In this document: positions 12,001 through 20,818 of the stretch, one piece after another
Position numbering within the stretch: position 1 is the stretch's first letter
How the letters are laid out: each line of letters begins with the position of its first letter
Origin: Nematostella vectensis
Lineage: Eukaryota; Cnidaria; Anthozoa; Actiniaria; Edwardsiidae
Assembly (NCBI RefSeq): GCF_932526225.1
Contig: NC_064035.1
Coordinates: forward strand, 11,893,296-11,957,295
Length of the DNA stretch: 64,000 bases
Reading direction: 5' to 3'
Notes under the pieces: generated by a model
Told to the model about the DNA's origin: nothing
The model's database searches: none
The model's input: only the letters and a program-made list of their open reading frames with translations
Translations under genes and position numbers: made by a program

Positions 12001-15000
12001 CAGCTATCCTAGAACACGCAATCAGCACGTGCTGTGGGAATTGCTCGGAGTTTGGGACAACCAAGGTCAATTTCACGCACAGCTCCGCTGATCTGCCTAA
12101 GGCGAAGAAAAGTGGTCTGCAGCGCTTCCGAGATGGTATTGATCAAAGTACTGAACTCAGCTTTCCTGTGTATGGTTTCATGAGCCAGACGAGGTAATAA
12201 AATCTTAATATGTTTCGTTATATCATAAGGGAAGGGGAAGGTAAAATAAGTGTTGACTAAATCAGGTTTCCTACAGCAGCATACCAAAAAAATATTGTCA
12301 CATAGGAAAGGATAAACAGTGCATAAATTTACCATTTATAATTTGAGTTGATCTAAGGATACAGCATAATATGATGTAGTCGTTTATTCTTTCATATCAA
12401 ATTGGGTGGTGCAAATAAAATAGTTAAGCTGCATTTTATTACTTGTAAAAATTTCTCGTTTTTTGATTACGTCAGACGCAACAGAACATGGATGACGTTC
12501 AGGCTCATTTCCAAGAGAGAATATTACAATTGAATATAGTCTTCTCCATGGAAAGAAACTGACAGACATATTTTTGTCTCAGATACTCTGGAGACTTTGG
12601 GTTCGTACCTCTCGTCCAGTCCCCTGGAGTAGCTCTCATCGTCATCGGAGACGAGGAGGGCACGGCAGCGAGGCTACTCATCAGATCCATCATGCTTTGC
12701 TGGCCCATCGTTTTGCTTGACATGATGCTTCTGTGGGTCATGAGCATTGTCATCTGGTTCACTGTAAGTCAAAGATTTCTTTTCGACACTACCTACTCTC
12801 TTAGCCAGTCTATGGTTCCTGTTGAAAGCTTAATATACTTCCCAATGCACTGCTTAACATTTAAGAAAATAATAGTACCCCCAGTAACGAAGAAAGGTGG
12901 TGGACTCCGCCTACCACTCTCTGGTTGACTCTTTTCGGTACGGACTGGTCGCAGCCTTTGCATTTGTTATCTTCATTCTCGTCAGGAAACCTTCAACAAC
13001 CCGCGCCATTTTCCGCACAACATGCTTCAGGGGATGTGGGAAGGCATGTGGTGGGCCTTCGCCTCCATGACGACTCTAGGGTAAGATTTCCATGGCAACT
13101 CTAGGTATTATGATTATCATCACAACCACCATCATCAACGCAGCCATCATCATCATCATCAAAATCATCACAACCACCGTCATCGTCGTCATATCCACCA
13201 CCATCATCATCATCATCATCGCACCATCTACTCGGGGTCTTAAAATAATATTTTGTCCAACTGGATAAGGCAGCCATATTATTCCATAAAGTTACTCGTA
13301 GAGTCGTCTCGTAAACTGTCTTCGTATCTTAATCTTTTTAATATCTCTCTAGATACGGTGACCGCATCCCTCGTAGCTATATCGGTCGCTTGATCTGCGT
13401 GTTGTGGATCGTAATTGGTGTCATCCTCATTGCCTGCTTCAACTCCACCATGACGACTATCTTGACGGCGCGTATACTGGACAAGGATGTTATGCTCTAC
13501 GGCACAAAGGTAACGTACTGCTCGCATGACGGCGCGTATGCTGGACAAGAGCACAAAGGTAACACAATGCTCGCATGACGGCGCGTATACTGGACAAGAG
13601 CACAAAGGTAACGTACGGCTCGCATGACGGCGCGTATACTGGACAAGAGCACAAAGGTAACACACTGCTCGCATGACGGCGCGTATACTGGACAAGGGCA
13701 CAAAGGTAACGTACTGCTCGCATGACGGCGCGTATACTGGACAAGAGCACAAAGGTAACGTACGGCTCGCATGACGGCGCGTATACTGGACAAGAGCACA
13801 AAGGTAACACACGGCTCGCATGACGGCGCGTATGCTGGACAAGGGCACAAAGGTAACGTACTGCTCGCATGACGGCGCGTATACTGGACAAGGGCACAAA
13901 GGTAACGTACTGCTCGCATGACGGCGCGTATACTGGACAAGAGCACAAAGATAACACACTGCTCGCATGACGGCGCGTATACTGGACAAGAGCACAAAGG
14001 TAACACACGGCTCGCATGACGGCGCGTATGCTGGACAAGAGCACAAAGGTAACACACGGCTCGCATGACGGCGCGTATACTGGACAAGGGCACAAGGGTA
14101 ACACACGGCTCGCATGACGGCGCGTATACTGGACAAGGGCACAAAGGTAACACACTGCTCGCATGACGGCGCGTTTACTGAACAAGGGCACAAGGGTAAC
14201 ACACGGCTCGCATGACGGTGCGTATACTGGACAAGGGCACAAAGGTAACACACGGCTCGCATGACGGCGCGTATACTGGACAAGGGCACAAAGGTAACGT
14301 ACTGCTCGCATGACGGCGCGTATACTGGACAAGGGCACAAAGGTAACACACGGCTCGCATGACGGTGCGTATACTGGACAAGGGCACAAAGGTAACACAC
14401 GGCTCGCATGACGGTGCGTATACTGGACAGGGGCACAAAGGTAACACACGGCTCGCATGACGGTGCGTATGCTGGACAAAGGCACAAAGGTAACACACGG
14501 CTCGCATGACGGCGCGTATGCTGGACAAGGGCACAAAGGTAACACACGGCTCGCATGACGGCGCGTTTACTGGACAAGGGCACAAAGGTAACACACGGCT
14601 CGCATGACGGCGCGTATACTGGAAAAGGGCACAAGGGTAACACACGGCTCGCATGACGGTGCGTTTACTGGACAAGGGCACAAGGGTAACGTACTGCTCG
14701 CATCTTAGAGACACACTAGCCCTACCCTTCCCCTCCCCCTTTTTAGAATGTGGATGTATATTGAAGGCTGTTTGCTTTTAAGCAAATTAAAATTAATTAG
14801 TCGGTCGCCTGTTTATTAATCGAGAGTTTCTCGAAATGTCGAGATATAGAAACCTTGTAAGTTGGTTGTTTAAATTATCATTTTCGCTTATCTATAGGTG
14901 GCAGCAATACAAAATTCTTCTGAATATCGACTTGGAGTCAGGAAAAATGCTCGTGTTAACCCAAACGGTATGTGAAATGGCGTCAATGTCTAGCGATATT

Positions 15001-17744
15001 TGGGCAATAAATATTACTGCTAATGTTTTGTGTGGCTGAAATGCTTGCAAGTCCAGACACCCGTCCTGCTTTGGGGGAAACTCGTGCACAGTGCTATAAG
15101 GAAATCCTATTCATTAGTTAGCGGGTACATCAAGTTATTCGTGTTCTAGCTTGTGTTTCATGTATATAGGTTCAACATTAATGACAGACCAGCTCTGTGA
15201 GCTGTAAATGTTTTACTCATCAACAGTCGAGTGTGTATAGTTCACAACTTAATTTTCGTTTCTCTAGGAAAACCATATGCGAACCTGGAAGACGTGTACG
15301 ATGCGCTTGTCAGTCGCGAGGTGAAAGGCGTTTTGATTGACGCGTACACTGTCGGCAGCCGCAAGAAATTGTTTGATCGTCGCGATCTCCGTATCAATAA
15401 GCTGATGGATTACAAGTCTGCGTATGGGGTGGTACTAGGGGGTGAGGCAAGAAAGCTACAGCAGTGCTTTCAGACATATCTGGGCGAGCAGAGGTCCGAA
15501 GTCTCTGGAATCATAGAAAGTAACATTCAGACGATTGAGGTAATGAAGGGGGCAGTCATGGGTCACCAAAGAAGGGCATTAGAAATTTGATGTGCAGGCG
15601 CGCAGCCACACAGCCAGGATTTGCTTAAGATGGTGGTAGTGTTGGAAGGTTTTTTTGGTCGTGGTGGGGGGGGGGAGGGGGGTTCAAGAAAGATTTCTTA
15701 CGAAAAATGTCTTAATTTTGGTCGATACCGCGAAGGAATGTTGCGCGCGCCCCAAATGCCAGTCCCTAGCTACTCGCCTGAAAAGGATTTTGTATGAGCC
15801 GATTTGTTGGGCCCAGTGTAGACTGACTCGACAACAAAAATATGTGAAATAATGACAGATATTAAGATGACAGGTCAACAACCAACAATTCGGGGGGTGT
15901 TAATGAGCCTTCATATTATTTGTGAAATAGTCCATATACTAGGGCTTGCAGTATGCAATTAGGGGATGTGTTTCTCGTGGACGGCCCTCCCTCTCCTTAG
16001 CTCCGGTATACGCCTACGAGCATGTCAATAAATCAAAACTGTCGCTCCATACTTCATGTCTTAACGCAGGTATCCACGGAGTCGTTGAGTGTTGACCGTT
16101 CCAAAGGCCTCTTCGACCCTAACTTTCCCACCTACACCAAGACGATGATCGTGTTCTCCGTGATTCTCATCCTTATACTCGTCATTGGCGCCAAGTTCGA
16201 GTGCGCGAAAAAAATCGGATGGATTTCTTTTAATAAGAAAGGTTAGTCGCGAATGATGAAAAATGAAGTGAGATATTTAGTATTGGTGTAGCGCTTTCGT
16301 GGTCCGCGAGAAGGATCAAATGCACTTCACAAGAGATAAAGATTTTTTTCTGGTTAAAATGGATACGAAGTGCTCCACGCGGTTTACATTGAGTCAAAAC
16401 TGAAGATGGTATCACGAGCCAGCCTTATCACCAGGGGCCGGTTGCACAAAGCCTGGATAAGTTATCCGCCGGATAAAATCCCTATCCAGCGAATAGTTAT
16501 CCGGCGGATAAAATAGCGTTGCACAAAGCGTGGATAGAAGGCTGGATAACTATCCGCTGAATAGCCATCATTACCACTAAATGGCTTCCCGTTTCCATGG
16601 TAAATATGCAAAGCGCGCGCTGTTTTTCCTTCAAACAAAGTGGCGACCGTTGAAAAAGCTACTAAAAGTGCCAGAAAACAAACAGTTTATCGAGGCAAAG
16701 TGCATGTAAATCATTGAATGATCACAGGGGATAGTGTTTAGCTTCTTCCTGTCTTTGGGAGTCACATTCCTCGACAAAACGGACAATATAGTTTGATTCC
16801 AGTCCTGCCAAAGCTACATGTAAGTTCGTAGTTCATTGTAAATTTACCAACAGTAAAACTCGTCGTTTACATGTGTTTCAACTTTCACTGCGTCTAAAAT
16901 TAATCAGAATTCTACAAAAAAATTTTGAAAGCAAGACGCCATTTTGTTTTTTCTTCACATTTATTCGGTGGATAAGATTTTATCCGACCTCTATCATCCG
17001 GATAACTTTAACCGCTTAATAACTTTTATTCGGGCTTTGTGCAACCGAATCACGCAACTCGGATAACTTTTATCCGCTGGATAAGGATTTAACCGGTGGA
17101 TAAGACTTATCCAGGCTTTGTGCAACTGGCCCCAGGGGTATATTCCCGCAAAGTTCACTGGGCGCGTACATAGGGGGAGGTGGTGGGGTGTGCAGGGTGC
17201 GTCCATATGGTAAATTGAATATATAAAAAATCCTTGAAAAAAAACCCCAACAGTTCAATAATTAGGGCTTTTACGATAATTTCTCTTCCCCAACAATGAA
17301 GAAGTCCTTCTCACACCTGTCACAGGGTGAGCTACTGTTAGCATTCCTTTACCGTGACAGAAGTGAACTTTCTGTCTTTCAGAGTCCACAAAGGTATCCA
17401 AGGCGACAAAGTTAAAAAAGTTCAAAGAAGAATTTCGCCAAGAGATGTCTCTTGTGGTGCGCATTTTCCTGCACAATTGTGAAAAGAAAATGGCAGAAAT
17501 GAGAATCAAGCACAGAAAAGAGCTCTACCACTTGATCAGACTAAAAAGGATGGAGGAAACTGGACAAATGTACAACAGCAACCCATTTCACTATCGTAAC
17601 ATTTTCGACATTTTCTGCAAAAACAAACAGTATTCTTTGGCGTCAACTCTAAGCCCCAAAGACCGCGAAAAAATGAATGGCCTTCTTTCATTTTCTAGCC
17701 CTTTTAGAAGGAAGAAGGCAGAAGAGGTAGAAACTGTCGTCTAA
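1..17744 (+). CDS. TSP1-SEA-FN3 ectodomain fused to an iGluR-like channel with a K+ filter (5' partial, multi-exon)
   Basis: Exons 3-3018 (open at the window edge), 5919-6028, 6340-6398, 6461-6615, 6907-7230, 7577-7882, 8149-8451, 9319-9618, 10458-10757, 11097-11408, 11842-12193, 12583-12763, 12986-13080, 13353-13509, 14898-14967, 15268-15539, 16070-16241, 17383-17744. All phases agree, giving 6846 nt, or 2281 residues plus stop. Order by window residue: 17 TSP1 (1-1005), SEA (about 1006-1113), six FN3 (1114-1728), ligand-binding lobe S1 (1729-about 1865), M1, pore loop, M3 (to 1990), lobe S2 (1991-about 2110), M4 and a basic tail. The order S1-M1-P-M3-S2-M4 is that of ionotropic glutamate receptors. 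The filter TTLGYGD (about 1935-1941) is that of K+ channels, as in bacterial GluR0 and the rotifer AvGluR1. Inference: a plasma-membrane K+-selective, ligand-gated channel with an adhesive ectodomain. The ligand is unknown, and the N-terminus lies outside the window. Confidence 0.82.
3019..5646 (+). repeat. 67-bp minisatellite carrying the 5' splice site (about 39 copies)
   Basis: The unit is about 67 bp. It starts at the intron's first base (gtaggtataggga) and continues with a copy of the last approximately 53 coding bases of the TSP1 exon (encoding ...LGPSGQIIPC...RCP), ending in tgtccag. Each unit therefore rebuilds an exon-end/donor junction. Roughly a third of copies read cagatagg in place of caggtagg, destroying the donor GT; others read ccaaggtagg or ctaggtagg. 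A block of about nine units near 3190-3757 recurs in the same variant order near 4938-5504, so the array also grew by block duplication. Confidence 0.93.
5919..6615 (+). CDS. SEA domain exons of the TSP1-FN3 channel
   Basis: Three exons (5919-6028, 6340-6398, 6461-6615). The first starts after ctgtctcag and completes a phase-1 codon from the TSP1 exon. It reads A-I-V-F-N-I-T-L-N-L-T-G-E-A-W, followed by P-E-L and a helical segment, as at the start of SEA domains. The third contains R-K-G-S-V-L-A-D-L-S-V-E-Y, matching the SEA strand 'x-x-G-S-v-x-v-d-x-x-v'. Phases are 1, 0, 2 and 1 at successive junctions. SEA modules sit on extracellular stalks and are sometimes autoproteolytic at G-S-V/I; here the G-S-V motif is present, but cleavage is not shown. 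An alternative frame for the 59-nt exon hits a stop in the next exon and was dropped. Confidence 0.72.
6907..11408 (+). CDS. Six fibronectin type III domains, one per phase 1-1 exon
   Basis: Exons 6907-7230, 7577-7882, 8149-8451, 9319-9618, 10458-10757 and 11097-11408 each encode one FN3 domain of 100-108 residues. Each starts with P-x-x-P, then has a tryptophan in strand B (I-x-W / V-Q-W / V-S-W), G-x-x-x-G-Y-x-V-x-Y in strand C, a L-x-x-Y/F-T-x-Y motif in strands E-F, and G-x-G-x-x-S near the end. All are symmetric phase-1 exons, the classic shuffled extracellular module. Domains 2, 3, 5 and 6 share a G-x-L-x-G-Y/F type C strand, and 3, 5 and 6 a V-H-G-I-L variant, so they look like in-gene duplicates. 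FN3 modules mediate protein-protein contacts outside the cell. Confidence 0.9.
11430..11470. repeat. Near-perfect 18-bp hairpin just inside the intron after FN3-6
   Basis: The arm atgtgtctctacatagag at 11430-11447 pairs, with one mismatch, with 11453-11470 across a 5-base loop. It lies about 22 bases downstream of the donor at 11408/11409, where it could fold in the pre-mRNA. Confidence 0.75.
11570..11832. repeat. Degenerate approximately 30-bp tandem repeat abutting a 3' splice site
   Basis: About nine diverged units contain gcgtttaaaatccgcg followed by caatcgtcttggag. The array reaches to within about 10 bases of the acceptor at 11841, so the region expected to hold the pyrimidine tract is repeat-derived and poor in pyrimidine runs. 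Confidence 0.8.
11842..17744 (+). CDS. iGluR-like ligand-binding and K+ channel core exons
   Basis: Exon 11842-12193 gives lobe S1 (W-E-N-P-P-Y-V...H-S-G-I-I-P-A-I-L-E...F-P-V-Y-G). 12583-12763 gives V-Q-S-P-G-V-A-L-I and M1 (LLIRSIMLCWPIVLLDMMLL...). 12986-13080 gives the pore helix (M-W-E-G-M-W-W-A-F-A-S-M-T-T-L-G), and 13353-13509 finishes the filter (Y-G-D) and M3. 14898-14967 opens lobe S2 (V-A-A-I-Q-N-S-S-E-Y-R-L-G-V), and 15268-15539 continues it (Y-A-N-L-E-D-V-Y-D-A-L...G-V-L-I-D-A-Y). 16070-16241 holds M4, and 17383-17744 a Lys/Arg-rich tail ending TAA. The agonist-binding arginine normally a few residues before the D-F-S-x-P motif is not evident (here ...S-T-E-L-S-F-P-V-Y), while an acidic residue (D of L-I-D-A-Y) is present in S2. 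Several Cys in S1 (C-C-G-N-C) are unusual. Ligand unknown. Confidence 0.8.
13510..14703 (+). repeat. 49-bp minisatellite carrying the 5' splice site of the pore/M3 exon (about 24 copies)
   Basis: The unit runs from gtaac(gta/aca)c through gctcgcatgacggcgcgtat to actggacaag(a/g)gcacaaag. The second half copies the exon end at 13468-13509 (acggcgcgtatactggacaag ... gcacaaag) but lacks about 16 internal exon bases; the first half is intron. Every unit therefore ends in an AAG/GTAAC donor. Open frames of up to 454 codons on the minus strand here are products of periodicity. Confidence 0.93.
16434..17133. mobile_element. Small inverted-repeat (MITE-like) element in the channel gene's last intron
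   Basis: The left end reads ggggccggttgcacaaagcc followed by tggataag. The right end is its inverse complement (cttatccaggctttgtgcaa then ctggcccc), giving a terminal inverted repeat of roughly 28 bp or more. The interior is rich in further copies of tatccgccggataa-type palindromes near both ends. There is no coding capacity. A target-site duplication could not be fixed with confidence. Confidence 0.75.
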
Positions 17745-18231
17745 TTAAGTATTCACTCTTTAAGGTTGTTTTGAATAGCAAATCATTCGTATCACAGGAA
17801 ATTCTTACAGATACCTGGATTAAACAAAAAGAGAGATAAATTTTGAATTAAGGAAGATTAAATCTAGACCAGAAATATCGATGAAAGACTGAATGAACTA
17901 ATAAAAATAAATTTATTTTCGTGCTTACTTTGTGCCTATGCATTGCGATTGCTTCTAGATATGGATTGGGCCCGTTTTAGGTAGAGGGGTCTGACACATC
18001 CTATGAACCCTCAGCGCGATGTAGACGCGGGCGGACAAGAGAGAAAGGAACTTCCCCTTTCCTCTTTGCTTCTTCCCCGTGCGTATTTTCGCACATGCGC
18101 TGCAAGAATTTAACGTCTCCTCTTCATTTTCCGTTTCTTTCCCTAGTAAAAATAGGCCTAGATAGGATAGGCCCAGGAGTCCCTCACTCCCTCTTTAGTA
18201 ATTTATGCTATCTTTTCTGAAGCAGGCCTTG
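17745..18231. other. 3' flank of the channel gene
   Basis: This is AT-rich sequence after the stop codon with overlapping AATAAA signals at 17900-17911. I see no other gene here. Confidence 0.5.
17900..17911 (+). terminator. Candidate poly(A) signals of the channel gene
   Basis: Two abutting AATAAA hexamers (17900-17905 and 17906-17911) lie about 156 bases after the TAA, followed by TTTATT-rich sequence. This is a motif-only call. Confidence 0.5.
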
Positions 18232-19201
18232 GTCCTAATAGTCCGGCGGATATGTGTTTGAATTGCGCACTTTTTGCTAAAGTTACCAATTTTAGCATAG
18301 TGATAGTTTTTAATACCCTTTTCAAGATAGGCTATAGAGCCAAGCTCAGATCGGTTTTAATTTCTAAGTAATAAGGAGTATTGATTTGGCCGCCATTTTT
18401 AACCGGAAGTAAACTACCTTTTTATAAAAAATAAATAAACTTGCACATTTTGATACTGTTTTTTCACTAGACAACTAATATGAGTCAAAGAATGTATTTA
18501 AGCCCAATATTTTTTTTAAATAACCGCTATATTGTCATTTTTGGAACTTTAAAGGTGATAGCCACCTTTAACCGGAAGTAGTCGAAAGTAAAACCTCAGA
18601 CGTTTATTTCATCCCGCGCCCTCTAGCAAAAGACACCAACTTTATTGCAGTTGTAGGTTGAAATAACCTTTATAAGATGAGCTATGGAGCCAAGATAAAA
18701 TCGGCTTTTATCACCGACTTATATGGTTCATTATAATTGCAGCTATTTTGCTCTGGAGATTAAATTTGGCATTTTTGAAAGCACAGAGATGCACATCTTG
18801 TTTAAAAGTCTACGACTAAAATATTCATGAAATCCATTTAATACTTTTAAGTTGTAAAAAAAAGGCAAAACTGATTAGGTTTCTGCTTAAGTTTACCATT
18901 TTTTAAACCGGAAGTAGGTTTCCAAACCTGTTTCTGCACACTTTAATCAAACCAGATTAATGCATATACGAATAAGCAATGAAACATTTTTTTAAAAATA
19001 GAATTGCACAAATGATAAATGCACCAATTTAATATAAAGAAAATGTTTTCTTGCTATGTGAGCCTCGGCATTTTGTTGAAAATTAGTGAAATCTTAGTCA
19101 GGCTGGACGTTATTAAAAATAGATTCTTATAAAACAAAAAGAGTGTGGTTCATAATACGTCGGTCTAACGCAATAACAACCTCCGATGAGAATTGTTTTC
19201 T

Positions 19202-19790
19202 TTATTTAATGCAGTTCAGATATCTAACAGCTTTATCGTTAAACGATTCAATGGAGCTGCAAAGGGCTGAACATTTCAAGCTGGCTTTGGTGCAAGAGCA
19301 GCGTGCTGGGCAGCCTATCTTGCATCTAATAGCTCTTGGTTCATCATCTAATAGTTCTAGGCTTCTTGGCACGCCTTGGAAAGCTCTCATAGCGTTTGTC
19401 CAAAGCGGCTATGGCATACTGTTGTCCATTGTGCTAAAAAGACGGAAGTATTGAGACAGGGAGGAGTGCTTGCCCCCAACAATGGCCTGCTTGAAAGGCA
19501 GCTTTCTTGGTGTGTTGTATGATAGCTGCCTTCGTCGGTAGAATGACATCAAATGCTGTTCCTTTCTTCACGAAGAGCTGCATTCTTGTCTTGTCTACTT
19601 CCGATTCTCTGTACTTGTTCGGTCGTATAGAAGCAGTGGAAAGCGCTCAAGTGTTACCAAACATTCTGTCTTTCACCTTTACTGGCCTGAAGGCTAACTG
19701 TCGAAGGCCATCTGTGGCTTCGGGGAATACAGCAAGTACTGTCTTTTCCCCCTACCCGCACAACAGGATACAGTATCACCTGTAAATGGG
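19202..19790 (-). pseudogene. Decayed transposon-associated gene fragment with a CXC-like cysteine motif
   Basis: Minus-strand pieces in different frames include a stretch near 19583-19445 with L-F-V-K-K-G-T-A-F-D-V-I-L-P-T-K, then A-A-x-Q-A-G-H-C-W-G-Q-A-L. A second piece at 19390-19202 has I-R-C-K-I-G-C-P-A-R-C-S-C-T-K-A-S-L-K-C-S-A-L-C. This order, a KKG...PPT-type segment followed by a C-x-x-x-C-x-x-x-C-x-C cluster, resembles a protein tail I have seen repeatedly in animal genomes near repeats. I recognise it only from memory of the pattern. Stops and frameshifts interrupt the reading frame, so no intact product is expected. Confidence 0.5.
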
Positions 19791-20702
19791 TGAAATTCTA
19801 ATTAGCGAGATACTCCTTTGACTCTTCTGTAGAAAAAGGAAGAAAGGCAAGAAGAGTGATAAGCGCACACCCGAGGCCACCAGATTAACAGTTCCTACTG
19901 TTAGAAAATGTTCATCTTGTAGCACTGCACACATTCATGTGTGCGGTCGTTTACAGAGACGTTGAACTCAATTGGTGGAGCGGCCCGCTCCCGGGGTACT
20001 TGGTATCCCCATCAGGCTTGTCACATAAGCAGTTGCTATTGTCTTCTTTCTTTTCTCTTGATCCAGCTATTGAGTGTAAATGTTTGGTATACTTGGGCTG
20101 GCTATATGTGTCTTTTAAATCATTTGACGACTTTCGAAAATAGTGATTATCGACGCGTGACTTTTCATTTTAGGGTTTAAATTATCGGCCATTTTAATAT
20201 CCCAAGATAATCCGTGATTAAATCAGATTTTCTTTTGGCTGCATAGCTTATCTTAAAAAGATGACCCTTAATTACTCCTGAAACAAGTTTTTATTATTAT
20301 TTTTGTTTAAAGGCGCAAAGTGAAACAAGCGTGCCAGTATTTACTCATGACTACTTCCGGTTTCAAAATCGCTGTCACCGTAAAAGTTACAAAAATGAAA
20401 AAAAATCTTGTTACTTTAAGAACTCTTTTGTTTAGATGCATTCTCTGAATTATATTTTATTTGTCTATGAGTAAACTTTCTTAAAGTGTGCGAGTTTATT
20501 TATTTTTTTGGAAAAAGTTAGGTTACTTCCGGTTCAAAATGGCGGCCAAATCAATTCATTATTAATCAGAAATTAAAGCCGAACTGAGCTTGGCTCTATA
20601 GCCTATCTTGTAAGAGGTATAAAAAAGTATTACTATGCTAAAATTGATAACTTTAGCAAAAAGTGCGCAATTCAAGGTAAAATCTGCACATATCCGCTGG
20701 AC

Positions 20703-20710
20703 TATAAAAG
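20703..20710 (+). promoter_or_regulatory. Candidate TATA box at the element/gene boundary
   Basis: TATAAAAG lies about 109 bases before the ATG at 20819 and within the last bases of the right inverted-repeat arm. Position and sequence fit a TATA element; no transcript start is known. Confidence 0.35.
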
Positions 20711-20818
20711 GCTAACAGGAAATCAAATTTTCTTTGCTTCGGTCTTACTTTTTTGGGTTTCCTGTGTGTTTTATTCCTAGTCTCCTGCGCGGTTACGCTA
20801 ATAACGCCTAGTAGAAAC

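Larger units (their letters stand above)
18232..20716. mobile_element. Approximately 2.5-kb element with very long imperfect terminal inverted repeats
   Basis: The left arm (from about 18235: tagtccggcggatatgtg ... gaattgcgcactttttgcta ... gataggctatagagccaagc) is matched in inverse complement by the right arm ending near 20715. The match can be followed for several hundred bases on each side with indels. Motifs reading accggaagta recur in both arms (near 18400, 18570 and 18905, and inverted near 20346 and 20525). The interior keeps a broken minus-strand gene fragment. It looks like an old non-autonomous or decayed DNA transposon. Exact ends and target duplication are not resolved. Confidence 0.72.

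Noticed and set aside
13279-14643. 454-aa minus-strand ORF (and overlapping 351- and 218-aa frames)
   Set aside because: They lie wholly over the 49-bp minisatellite and pore exon antisense; several frames are open at once, as expected for a stop-free repeat.
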